Shown: positions 46,672-54,736 of the stretch, piece by piece | How the letters are laid out: the number at the start of each line of letters is the position of its first letter | How positions within the stretch are numbered: the first letter of the stretch is position 1 | From: Qipengyuania sediminis | Lineage (GTDB): Bacteria; Pseudomonadota; Alphaproteobacteria; Sphingomonadales; Sphingomonadaceae | DNA: 64,000 nucleotides | Direction of reading: 5' to 3' | NCBI RefSeq assembly: GCF_004358425.1 | Contig: NZ_CP037948.1 | Span: forward strand, 1,240,001-1,304,000 | Position numbers and translations under genes: made by a program | Notes under the pieces: model-generated | What the model was told of the DNA's origin: nothing | What the model saw: only the letters and a program-made list of their open reading frames with translations | Databases searched by the model: none

Positions 46672-47871
46672 TCAGATGCGCTTTTCTAGCTCCGGCGGGG
46701 CCCCGATGCCCGCCGCGTCGAAGCTTCCCGTAGGGGCCGGCACCTTGATCGGGCCTGGGCGCGCTTCGGTAAGCGGTTGGCCGGGCCGCGTGAGCCCGAG
46801 GGTCCAGCCCGCCACGCCAGGCGCAACGCGCACCCCGGTGCCACCTTGCGCGATGCCATCCCACAGCACCGGCGGGAGCGCGCCACCGAAGGCCGCGAGC
46901 AGCTGCGCCGCGCCGTCCAATTGCGGCTCGGTGCCGTTGCGCGCGAAGCCGTTCGTGCCCACCACCACGTTGCGGGCGAAAGGGTTGTACCGGGTGTCGG
47001 TGTAGGGTTGGGTATAGGCGATCACCATAACGCCCGATGTCGGGTTGTCGGCGATGACATTGTCTTCGACCAGCACGCGGTCGTTCGCCATCACCAGGAC
47101 GCCGGTGCCGCGCCTGACGGAGGCCACGATATTGCCCGGCGGCGCGAAATTAGGCGTGTCATTGGCAACGATGAGGTTGCGCCGGACGATGACATTCCCG
47201 CCGCCCATCACCGGCAAGGCGGGCAGATCGAAGACCAGCACCCCGCCGGTGTTGCGGGTAGCGAGATTGTTCTCGACCAGCGCATTGCGGCTGTTCTCGA
47301 TCTCGATCCCCGCGACATTCGCCTCGACCATGGAATTGCGCACGGTGATGCGGTTCGACTGGCCGACATAGATCCCCGCATCGCTCGCGCCCGAGACCTT
47401 GCAGCCATCGATCAGCACGCCAGTCGATTCGACCGGATAGAGGCCGTAGGCGCCGTTGCTGGCCTTGGGTCCGCCGGTCCAGGTCACGCGGAGGCGGTGA
47501 TAGACGATGTTGTCCGCGCCCTTGGATTTCACCCCGTCGCCCTTGGGGTTCTCGACCGCAAAATCCTTGAGCGTGACATTGTCGCCCGTCACCAGCAAAC
47601 CTTCACCGGCCCCCTGCTGGGTGCCGAAATCGAGCACCGTGCCTTCCATCCCCGCGCCCTTCACGGTGACATTGGCGACATCGAGGCTTAGCCCATCGGT
47701 CAGCGCGAAGCGCCCTGCGCCGAGCTCCACCGTGTCTCCGGGCTGCGCCATGATCAGTGCCTCCTGCAGGCGCTCCTGCGCGCCCGCCCCCGCTTCCACC
47801 TTCAGCGTCGCCGCATAGGCGGGTGTCGCCGCAGAAATGAGCAGGGCGGCGGCCAAGGCGTGGCGGATCAT
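46672..47871 (-). CDS. secreted parallel beta-helix protein (TIGR03805-like)
   Basis: The 399-residue protein has a signal peptide (MIRHALAAALLISAATPAYA) and repeated right-handed beta-helix coils (for example GIYVGQSNRITVRNSMVEAN and GIEIENSRNALVENNLATR), as in carbohydrate-active or structural exoproteins. I use the ATG at 47871, which starts the signal peptide; the frame is open upstream. It is followed by a diheme cytochrome and a hydrolase in one transcript. No catalytic site can be named. Confidence 0.83.
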   Translation of the reverse strand: MIRHALAAALLISAATPAYAATLKVEAGAGAQERLQEALIMAQPGDTVELGAGRFALTDGLSLDVANVTVKGAGMEGTVLDFGTQQGAGEGLLVTGDNVTLKDFAVENPKGDGVKSKGADNIVYHRLRVTWTGGPKASNGAYGLYPVESTGVLIDGCKVSGASDAGIYVGQSNRITVRNSMVEANVAGIEIENSRNALVENNLATRNTGGVLVFDLPALPVMGGGNVIVRRNLIVANDTPNFAPPGNIVASVRRGTGVLVMANDRVLVEDNVIADNPTSGVMVIAYTQPYTDTRYNPFARNVVVGTNGFARNGTEPQLDGAAQLLAAFGGALPPVLWDGIAQGGTGVRVAPGVAGWTLGLTRPGQPLTEARPGPIKVPAPTGSFDAAGIGAPPELEKRI

Positions 47872-48030
47872 GACGGAGCTCCTTCGTTGATGCAGTTTGC
47901 GTCGATGTGAACCGGGGCGCAAGCAGAGACGATCCGCGCGCGCCAGGCAGGAACCTCGCCACATATTTAGCGAGACATGGACCGGGTGTCACACGATCCA
48001 AGGGCCAGTTAATCAGCCCTCGCGCTGGCT

Positions 48031-48054
48031 AAAAAAACGCCACCGATCGGGCGT
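48031..48054 (-). terminator. rho-independent terminator of the pnt operon
   Basis: On the minus strand ACGCC / GGCGT (eight-base loop rich in GC) is followed by seven T. It lies about 50 bases after the stop of the last gene (48106) in the cox-pnt operon. Confidence 0.65.
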
Positions 48055-48105
48055 GACGGGCGATCACGGCCGGCAGGATGACACAGCCGGGGGGTGTAGG
48101 AAAGC

Positions 48106-48426
48106 TCAGCCGAGGCCCGCCGCGCACAGACCGGCGCTGCTGGCGGTGACCGCAACCACTTCAGGATCGCCGACCCGGCGGACACGATCGAGATACTCGC
48201 GGATGGTTGCGGGGCGCGCGGCCTCGCCCTCACGCGCCTTGAGCGCCTCCAGCTTCCTGAGTTGAGAGATGGTCAGCCGGTCCACCATCCGCCTCGCCAT
48301 GCAGTCGGCATCGGACTGGCTTACACCCGCTTCGACGAGCGCCGTGCGCACGCGGCTTTCCGCGATGGTCTGCACGCAGCCGGAGAGCGCCAGCAGCGCA
48401 GCCCCGCTCAAGACAATCCGCATCAT
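48106..48426 (-). CDS. small lipoprotein, unknown function
   Basis: The 106-residue protein has a lipoprotein signal, MMRIVLSGAALLALSGC (lipobox LSGC, C17). The rest is helical, with VEAGVSQSDADCMARRMVDRLTISQLRKL, a pattern seen in uncharacterised envelope proteins. Its ATG overlaps the pntB stop by 4 bases, so it is the last gene of the operon. Function unknown. Confidence 0.75.
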   Translation of the reverse strand: MMRIVLSGAALLALSGCVQTIAESRVRTALVEAGVSQSDADCMARRMVDRLTISQLRKLEALKAREGEAARPATIREYLDRVRRVGDPEVVAVTASSAGLCAAGLG

Positions 48427-49967
48427 CGCTCCAGTGCCTTCACGATATCTTCGACCATTTTCTTCGCGTCAGCGAGCAGCATCATGGTCTGGTCCATATA
48501 GAACACGTCGTTGTCGACGCCGGCATAGCCCACCCCGCCCATGCTGCGCTTGATGAAGAACACCTGCTTGGCCTTGTCGACGTCGAACACCGGCATGCCG
48601 TAGATCGGCGAGGATTTGTCGGTCTTGGCCGCCGGGTTCACCACGTCGTTGGCGCCGATGATGAAGGCGACGTCGGCCTGCGCGAACTCGGAGTTGATAT
48701 CCTCCAGCTCGAAGACCTCGTCGTAGGGTACCTGGGCTTCAGCCAGCAGCACGTTCATGTGGCCGGGCATCCGGCCCGCGACGGGGTGAATCGCGTATTT
48801 GACCTCCACTCCCTTGGCCTTGAGTTTATCCGCCATCTCGCGCAGCGCGTGTTGTGCCTGCGCGACCGCCATGCCGTAGCCGGGGATGATGATGACCTTC
48901 TCGGCCTGCTCGAGGATGAAGGCGGCGTCCTCGGCGCTGCCCTGTTTGTAGGGCCGCTGCTCCTTCGCCTCGCCCCCGCCTGCCGCCTCCGCGCCGAAAC
49001 CGCCCGCGATCACGCTGAGGAAGCTGCGGTTCATCGCGCGGCACATGATGTAGCTGAGGATCGCGCCCGAGCTGCCGACCAGCGCGCCGGTGATGATCAT
49101 TGCGGTGTTGTGCAGCGTGAAGCCCATCGCCGCCGCCGCCCAGCCCGAATAGCTGTTGAGCATCGACACCACGACCGGCATGTCCGCCCCGCCGATCGGG
49201 ATGATCAGCAGGAAGCCGACCACGAAGGCGAGCGCCAGCAGCGTCCAGAACATCCACGCCGGCGCGGGGTCGATCCAGGCGAAGGCGGCGGTGAGGCCGA
49301 GGATCGCGACGAGGATGCCGAGGTTGAGCGCGTGGCGCAGCGGCAGGATGATCGGCTTGCCGCTCATGCTGCCGTTCAATTTGAGGAAGGCGATCACCGA
49401 GCCGCTGAAGGTGATCGCGCCGATCGCGACGCCTAGCGCCATTTCGATCCGGCTCTGCGGCAGGATACGCAGTATGCTGGGCTCGGCGATGGGCGTGATC
49501 CGCTCGACGATGCCGAACGCTGCCGGATCGAGAAACGCCGCCGCCCCCACCAGCACCGCCGCGAGGCCGACAAGGCTGTGGAATGCCGCCACGAGCTGCG
49601 GCATCGCGGTCATCGCGATGCGGCGGGCGGTGGTGAGGCCGATCACCGCGCCGATGGCGATGGCGGCGAAAATCTCGAGCAGGGTGAGGCGGTCGACCGA
49701 ATCCCATGTCCAGGCGACGATTGCCCCGGGCACTACGACTGCCGATGCGACAGTCGTGACCGTCGGAACATGCGTCAGCAGCGTCGTCACCACCGCGATC
49801 GCCATGCCGATCATGCCGTAGCGATTGCCCGCGCGGCTGGTGGCGGGGCTCGACAGCCCGCGCAGCGCGAGGATGAACAGCACCCCGCTGGCGAGATAGG
49901 CCAGCGCCACCCACGGGTTCACCGCGTGTGCTGCCTCGGCGACCACCGGCAGCGTCTCCGGCGACAT
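48423..49967 (-). CDS. pntB: NAD(P) transhydrogenase subunit beta
   Basis: PntB holds the NADP(H)-binding domain and most proton-channel helices of the membrane transhydrogenase. From the ATG at 49967 the protein is 514 residues (MSPETLPVVAEAAHAVNPWV); a TTG at 49985 gives 6 more. The N-terminal half is polytopic. The C-terminal domain has VIIIPGYGMAVAQAQHALRE, which is the nucleotide-binding loop, and GANDVVNPAAKTDKSSPIYG. It lies 19 bases after pntAB. Confidence 0.97.
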   Translation of the reverse strand: MSPETLPVVAEAAHAVNPWVALAYLASGVLFILALRGLSSPATSRAGNRYGMIGMAIAVVTTLLTHVPTVTTVASAVVVPGAIVAWTWDSVDRLTLLEIFAAIAIGAVIGLTTARRIAMTAMPQLVAAFHSLVGLAAVLVGAAAFLDPAAFGIVERITPIAEPSILRILPQSRIEMALGVAIGAITFSGSVIAFLKLNGSMSGKPIILPLRHALNLGILVAILGLTAAFAWIDPAPAWMFWTLLALAFVVGFLLIIPIGGADMPVVVSMLNSYSGWAAAAMGFTLHNTAMIITGALVGSSGAILSYIMCRAMNRSFLSVIAGGFGAEAAGGGEAKEQRPYKQGSAEDAAFILEQAEKVIIIPGYGMAVAQAQHALREMADKLKAKGVEVKYAIHPVAGRMPGHMNVLLAEAQVPYDEVFELEDINSEFAQADVAFIIGANDVVNPAAKTDKSSPIYGMPVFDVDKAKQVFFIKRSMGGVGYAGVDNDVFYMDQTMMLLADAKKMVEDIVKALER

Positions 49968-49986
49968 GAGAGCGGGAGGAGCCAAC

Positions 49987-50268
49987 TCAGCGCTCCTTCT
50001 TCTGGTACATTTTCAGCATCCGCGCCGTCACCGCAAACCCGCCGAAAATGTTCACGCTGGCGAGCACGATCGCCGCCAGCCCCAGCCACTTCGCCCCGGG
50101 CACACCCGCGCTCGCCGCTGCGATCAGCGCGCCGACGATGATGACGCTGGAGATCGCATTGGTCACCGCCATCAACGGCGTGTGCAGCGCCGGCGTGACC
50201 GACCAAACGACGTAATAGCCCACGAAGCAGGCCATCACGAAGATCGACAGGATGGAGATGAAGTCCAT
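49987..50268 (-). CDS. pntAB: NAD(P) transhydrogenase subunit alpha part 2
   Basis: This short subunit supplies the alpha-side membrane helices. It has 93 residues and three helices (MDFISILSIFVMACFVGYYV and onward), with VTPALHTPLMAVTNAISSVI and ARMLKMYQKKER. Split PntA is usual in alphaproteobacteria. Its ATG overlaps by one base the stop of the unrelated gene inserted between it and pntAA (TAATG). Confidence 0.97.
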   Translation of the reverse strand: MDFISILSIFVMACFVGYYVVWSVTPALHTPLMAVTNAISSVIIVGALIAAASAGVPGAKWLGLAAIVLASVNIFGGFAVTARMLKMYQKKER

Positions 50269-50618
50269 TAGAAAACAACCGACTGAATTTTGATGAAAGT
50301 CTTGCTATCGGTCGTGGCCAAGAACTTTCGCCCGTCCCTAAATCGAGCGATAAACGTCACGTCCTTTCCTCGACCACCTAGCAATGCCCCCGCGAGCAAA
50401 CCCACCGGCCCAAGTAAGACCGCTCCCGCCACACCCCAGCCAGCAGCACCCCCCAAACGCTTAACCGATTCTTCGCTCGCGACTTCCACTTCGGTCAAAT
50501 GCTTGGAGTTAATCGACTCCTTTTCCCACCCTAGAGGACGCGGAAGTAAGAAAACTCCCAAGCCATAACTGCCTTTTCCTTTTTTCCAGTCGCCAGCATG
50601 GACGTTGATCGTTCCCAC
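50268..50618 (-). CDS. unknown protein inserted inside the pnt operon
   Basis: A 116-residue protein starting from GTG (MGTINVHAGDWKKGKGSYGL), with GAAGGGAAC as ribosome-binding site inside the end of pntAA. Residues 57-82 are Gly-rich and hydrophobic (GWGVAGAVLLGPVGLLAGAL), a likely membrane-inserted segment. The C-terminal part, KDVTFIARFRDGRKFLATTD, looks like a small beta-rich domain found in unannotated bacterial proteins. It overlaps pntAA (TAGTG) and pntAB (TAATG) by one base each. By hand count 50281-50620 is about 54% GC, well below the flanking pnt genes. It looks like a foreign gene fitted into the operon without breaking it. Confidence 0.8.
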   Translation of the reverse strand: MGTINVHAGDWKKGKGSYGLGVFLLPRPLGWEKESINSKHLTEVEVASEESVKRLGGAAGWGVAGAVLLGPVGLLAGALLGGRGKDVTFIARFRDGRKFLATTDSKTFIKIQSVVF

Positions 50619-51748
50619 TACGCTGTTCCCTTCAACCTCTCGTTCACCACCGCCCCGCCTCGCGTCAGCCGCACGGCATCGCCGATTTCCTGGTCGAGCA
50701 CCGGGCGGCCCTGCTCCTTGTCCCAGAAGGCGGCGAGGAAGTTGTAGAGATTGCGCGAGTAGAGCGCGCTGGCGTCGGCAGCGAGATGCGTCGCGGTATT
50801 CGCGAAGCCGATGATCTTGACGCCGTGCTTCTCGACCGACTGATCCGCCGCCGAGCCCTCGACATTGCCGCCTTGCGCCACCGCCAGATCGAAGATCACG
50901 CTGCCGGGCTTCATGCTGGCGATCTGCGCGTCGCTGACCAGCTGCGGCGCGGGTTTGCCGGGGATCAGCGCGGTGGTGATGACGATATCCTGCTTGGCGA
51001 TATGCGCGGTCACCAGTTCGGCCTGCGCCTTTTGGTATTCCTCGCTCATCTCGCTGGCATAGCCGCCCGCGCCCTCGCCCTCGATGCCCGCCACGCTCTC
51101 GACGAAGACCGGCTTGGCACCGAGCGACTGGATCTGTTCCTTGGTCGCGCTGCGCACGTCGGTGGCGCTGACTTGAGCCCCCAACCGCCGCGCGGTGGCG
51201 ATCGCCTGCAGACCGGCGACTCCGACGCCCATCACGAACACCTTTGCCGCCTGGACCGTGCCCGCCGCGGTCATCATCATCGGGAAGGCTCGACCATACA
51301 CGTCGGCGGCGGCGATCACCGCCTTGTAGCCGGCCAGGTTCGCCTGGCTCGAAAGCACGTCCATGCTCTGCGCGCGGGTGATCCGCGGCATCAGCTCCAT
51401 CGCCAGCGCTTCCAGCCCGGCTGCGGCATAGGCTTCCACCCGTGCGCGATCGCGGAAAGGATCGAACATTGCAGCGACCGTGGCCCCGGTCGTGACGCCG
51501 CCGAGCAGCGCCGGATCCGGGGCGGCGACGCCAAGCACGATATTCGCCCCCGCGACAACTCCCTCGGCCGTCCCGATCTCCGCCCCGCCCTCGCGAAAGG
51601 CTTCGTCTGAAATGGCGGCGCCAAGTCCGGCCCCCTCTTCCACCGACACGCTCGCGCCAAGCGCTGCGAGCTTGCGCACGGTCTCGGGCGTCGCCGCGAC
51701 GCGGGTTTCGCCTGCCGCGCGTTCCCTAAGGACAGCGATCTTCGTCAA
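50618..51748 (-). CDS. pntAA: NAD(P) transhydrogenase subunit alpha part 1
   Basis: PntAA is the soluble NAD(H)-binding domain. The protein has 376 residues and begins MTKIAVLRERAAGETRVAATPE from a TTG codon, placed by homology just after the coxIV stop. It has VFVMGVGVAGLQAIATARRL (dinucleotide fold) and the loop with SEEYQKAQ. Transhydrogenase couples proton entry to NADPH formation. It is separated from pntAB by the inserted gene. Confidence 0.97.
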   Translation of the reverse strand: MTKIAVLRERAAGETRVAATPETVRKLAALGASVSVEEGAGLGAAISDEAFREGGAEIGTAEGVVAGANIVLGVAAPDPALLGGVTTGATVAAMFDPFRDRARVEAYAAAGLEALAMELMPRITRAQSMDVLSSQANLAGYKAVIAAADVYGRAFPMMMTAAGTVQAAKVFVMGVGVAGLQAIATARRLGAQVSATDVRSATKEQIQSLGAKPVFVESVAGIEGEGAGGYASEMSEEYQKAQAELVTAHIAKQDIVITTALIPGKPAPQLVSDAQIASMKPGSVIFDLAVAQGGNVEGSAADQSVEKHGVKIIGFANTATHLAADASALYSRNLYNFLAAFWDKEQGRPVLDQEIGDAVRLTRGGAVVNERLKGTA

Positions 51749-51749
51749 A

Positions 51750-51872
51750 TCAGGCGATCAGCCAGATCACGAGCGCGGTAATGGCGATGATCGGCGGCAC
51801 CGCATATTTGATGAGCGACAGGAAGTGCCCATAGGTGCGTTTGGCCGCATTCATGTCGTTTGCCGAAGCCAT
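51750..51872 (-). CDS. aa3-type cytochrome c oxidase subunit IV
   Basis: A 40-residue frame begins MASANDMNAAKRTYGHFLSL and ends VIWLIA, with one transmembrane helix at about 20-39. This is the small subunit IV found in alphaproteobacterial aa3 oxidases, often located beside pntAA. The ATG is at 51872 and the stop is one base from the pntAA TTG start, so it is the first gene of this operon. No other cox gene is in the window. Confidence 0.85.
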   Translation of the reverse strand: MASANDMNAAKRTYGHFLSLIKYAVPPIIAITALVIWLIA

Positions 51873-51968
51873 CGTTCTCGTCCCCATCAGCTTGGCGCCC
51901 GCCTATGCGGCGCGTTCCGATTGTCCTATCCCGGGCGGCCCAAAGGCTCAAGCCCGCCCGCTCGGTCC

Positions 51969-51988
51969 CGTTAAGGGACAGCTTAACG
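51969..51988. promoter_or_regulatory. inverted repeat CGTTAA-N8-TTAACG in a divergent promoter
   Basis: A perfect 6-bp inverted repeat lies in the 198-base region between the cox-pnt operon and the NtrC-type gene, 83 bases upstream of the latter. It may bind a dimeric regulator. The TTAA-N8-TTAA spacing is one base too long for a standard CtrA site. Confidence 0.35.
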
Positions 51989-52070
51989 CCCTTTTCACTC
52001 CTCACCGCTAGCACCTCGTGCCGAAGCTTCGTGCGCATGTGCCCGGAGCCTTCCCGAGGCGCGACAATCA

Positions 52071-53489
52071 ATGGCGACCAACGAATCCCGCCTTCTGCTC
52101 CTCATTGACGACGAGCCCGCACAGAGCCGGCTCATCTCCGCGCTTGCGGCGCGCGAAGGCTTTCGCGCGATCGTTGCCGGCACAGCCGAGGAAGGGCTCG
52201 AACGGCTGAAGGGCGCCGAGGGCGACGAGATCGCCATCGTGCTGCTCGATCAGTGGGTGCCGGGGGAAGATGCCTGCGCGCTCATCAGCGAGCTCAAAGC
52301 GGCGCGCCCGACGGTCCCCGTCCTGATGCTCACCGCCAGCACATCGCCGTTGCTCGCGATCGAGGCGATGCGCGCGGGCGCCACCGATTATCTCATCAAG
52401 CCCGTCGCGCCCGAACGGCTGCAACAGGCGCTGCGCGGTGCGACCCGGCGCGAGGCCCCGCGCGCCGAGCTTCAGCCGCTTGCGGAAAAGCTCGCCTCCG
52501 CGCTCGACTTCGATGCCATGGTGGGCACCGCGCCCGTATTCCGCACCGCGCTCGCCAAGGCCGCGACCGCCGCGCGCGGCCATGGCCATGTACTGGTCGA
52601 GGGCGAGACCGGCACCGGCAAGGACATGCTGCTGCGCGCCATGCACGCGGGCTCTCCACGCGCGAAGGCCCCCGTGCGCACGGTCAATGTCGGATCGATG
52701 CCAGCGAGCACGCTCGAATCCTTGTTGTTCGGGCATGAACGGGGTGCCTTCGCGGGGGCTTTCGACCGGCAGACCGGCCTCATCGAGCAATGCGACGGCG
52801 GCACGCTCGTCGTGGATGAGATCGACCGGCTGGACCTGTCCGTCCAAAAGCGTCTCGCCGAGGTTCTCGAGCGCGGCGTGGTACGGCCCGCAGGTGCGGC
52901 GCACGGATTCAGGATCGACGTCCGCGTCCTCGCCGCGAGTGACCGCCCCCTTGCCGCACTGGTGGCTGAGGGCGCGTTCGACCGGGCTCTCCACGACCGC
53001 CTGGCCGCGACGCAGATCGTGCTGCCGCCCCTGCGTGAGCGCGCGGGTGATATCCCGGCGCTCACGCGCTATTTCCTCAACAAGATCGGCGCACAGCCGG
53101 GCCTGCGCCAGCATTCGATCGCCGACAGCGCGCTGACCTTGCTTGAAGCCTACGACTGGCCGGGCAATGTGCGGCAGCTGCAAGCGGTGCTGTTTCGCGC
53201 CGCGGTGTTCTGCGAAGGCGAATCGCTGACCGCCGACAGCTTCCCGCAATTGCTGGAAATGCTCGGCAGTCAGGCAAACCGCGAGGCCAAGCATCAGCGC
53301 GGCCTGGGCGTCATGCTCTACACCGACGATGGCAATCTGCGCGCGCTCGAAGATATCGAGGCCGACATCATTCGCCTCGCCATCGGGCATTACCGCGGCC
53401 GCATGACCGAAGTCGCCCGCCGCCTCGGCATCGGCCGCTCGACGCTCTACCGCAAGCTCGGCGAGCTCGGCATCGACAGCGCGGCGTGA
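52071..53489 (+). CDS. NtrC-type response regulator with altered GAFTGA loop
   Basis: The 472-residue protein has an intact receiver (acidic pocket D13/D14, phospho-acceptor D60, K110), a AAA+ central domain with Walker A GETGTGKD (177-184) and Walker B GTLVVDEI (243-250), and a Fis-type helix-turn-helix at the end (GRMTEVARRLGIGRSTLYRK). The sigma-54 contact loop is GAFAGA (224-229), not GAFTGA. The lost Thr suggests it does not activate sigma-54 promoters normally. No cognate kinase is adjacent. Confidence 0.88.
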   Translation: MATNESRLLLLIDDEPAQSRLISALAAREGFRAIVAGTAEEGLERLKGAEGDEIAIVLLDQWVPGEDACALISELKAARPTVPVLMLTASTSPLLAIEAMRAGATDYLIKPVAPERLQQALRGATRREAPRAELQPLAEKLASALDFDAMVGTAPVFRTALAKAATAARGHGHVLVEGETGTGKDMLLRAMHAGSPRAKAPVRTVNVGSMPASTLESLLFGHERGAFAGAFDRQTGLIEQCDGGTLVVDEIDRLDLSVQKRLAEVLERGVVRPAGAAHGFRIDVRVLAASDRPLAALVAEGAFDRALHDRLAATQIVLPPLRERAGDIPALTRYFLNKIGAQPGLRQHSIADSALTLLEAYDWPGNVRQLQAVLFRAAVFCEGESLTADSFPQLLEMLGSQANREAKHQRGLGVMLYTDDGNLRALEDIEADIIRLAIGHYRGRMTEVARRLGIGRSTLYRKLGELGIDSAA

Positions 53490-53509
53490 TCATGCCCCTT
53501 GGGGGAGGA

Positions 53510-54622
53510 TCAGTCCGGCAGATCGCTGAAATCCGTTAGCGCTGCGTCGCGGAGGCCGCGCCACACGTTGCGGGCTTGGACCGTTTCGGCGACGTCGTGC
53601 ACGCGATGGAGCTGGACGCCGGCGTCCATCGCGGCGAGCGCCAGCGCGAGGCTGCCGCCAAGGCGCTGGTCGGCGGGCGCTTCGTTGCTGAGCGCGCCGA
53701 TCAGGCGCTTGCGGCTGGCCCCTAACAACAGCGGCTGTCCGAGTGCGTGGAACAGCGGCAGCGCTGCGATGAGCGCAGTCGAAGCGGCGAGGGTCTTGCC
53801 GAAGCCGATCCCGGGGTCGAGCAGGATGTTCTCTCGCGCGATCCCGGCCGTCAGCGCCGCGTCGCGCCGCGCGCGCAGGTAGTCGAAAACGTCGAGCACG
53901 ACATTGCCGTAGTCCCCGCCCGCGTGCAGGTCTTCGCCACCGGCGCCGGGCGCGTGCATCAGCACCACCGGACAGCCGCGCGCCGCGATCACACTTGCAC
54001 TGCGCGGATCGTGCTTGAGACCGGAGACATCGTTGACCATCGCCGCCCCGGTGTCGAGCGCGGCTTCCATTACTGCGGCCTTGCGCGTGTCGATGCTGAC
54101 CGCCGCGCCCATCGCCGCAGCGGCCGCGATTGCGGGCGCTACGCGGGCAATCTCATCGCCTTCCCAAACCGGCTTGGCGCCGGGCCGCGTGCTTTCGCCG
54201 CCGATGTCGAGGATTGCCGCCCCCGCCTCGAGCATCGCCGCGGCTTCGCTGCGCGCGGCGTCGGGACTGGTGAAGCGTCCGCCGTCCGAAAAGCTGTCCG
54301 GCGTTAGGTTGAGGATGCCCATCACTTGCGGCTGATCGAGCCGGATGGTGCGCCCTGCCAAGGCCAGCGGGGGGTGCGCCGTCCGTAAGGCGGCCCATTG
54401 CGCCTCCGCCTCCGCGCCGACGCCGTCGGGCAGCCTGCCAAGCAGTTCGGAAATTGTGTCGGGCGCGGCGAGCCAGCGCTGCGTCACCGCGCCTCCCTCG
54501 CGCAGGATCACCGCAAAGCGGCTCGCGTAGACCATGCCGCCTGCGAGCCGCACCGCATTGCCATGCTCGGCCTGCGGCCCCGGGGTGAAGCCGATCGGGC
54601 GGATATAGACGCGGGTGTTCAT
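53510..54622 (-). CDS. folP: dihydropteroate synthase
   Basis: FolP joins p-aminobenzoate to the pterin pyrophosphate in folate synthesis and is the sulfonamide target. The 370-residue protein has the core motifs VMGILNLTPDSFSDGG and DIGGESTRPGA from about residue 100 onward. The first 90 residues are an extra N-terminal region of unknown role (MNTRVYIRPIGFTPGPQAEH and onward), making it about 100 residues longer than most FolP. It is separated from the next gene by a palindromic repeat. Confidence 0.95.
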   Translation of the reverse strand: MNTRVYIRPIGFTPGPQAEHGNAVRLAGGMVYASRFAVILREGGAVTQRWLAAPDTISELLGRLPDGVGAEAEAQWAALRTAHPPLALAGRTIRLDQPQVMGILNLTPDSFSDGGRFTSPDAARSEAAAMLEAGAAILDIGGESTRPGAKPVWEGDEIARVAPAIAAAAAMGAAVSIDTRKAAVMEAALDTGAAMVNDVSGLKHDPRSASVIAARGCPVVLMHAPGAGGEDLHAGGDYGNVVLDVFDYLRARRDAALTAGIARENILLDPGIGFGKTLAASTALIAALPLFHALGQPLLLGASRKRLIGALSNEAPADQRLGGSLALALAAMDAGVQLHRVHDVAETVQARNVWRGLRDAALTDFSDLPD

Positions 54623-54676
54623 GGCATCGCTGTCGCGGTTCGGCCTTTACCCCGCAATACCAAACCCATTCGCCTG

Positions 54677-54718
54677 GAGCGAAGTCGACAGGCTTCAAGC
54701 GGTGTCACGACTTCGCTC
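54677..54718. repeat. palindromic extragenic repeat between folP and the protease gene
   Basis: GAGCGAAGTCG (54677-54687) and CGACTTCGCTC (54708-54718) are perfect 11-bp inverted arms around 20 bases, followed by GACACGAACGG. From general knowledge, CGACTTCGCTCGACACGAACGG-type palindromes resemble dispersed repeats in sphingomonad genomes. Only one copy is noticed here. Confidence 0.6.
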
Positions 54719-54736
54719 GACACGAACGGTTTTGCC

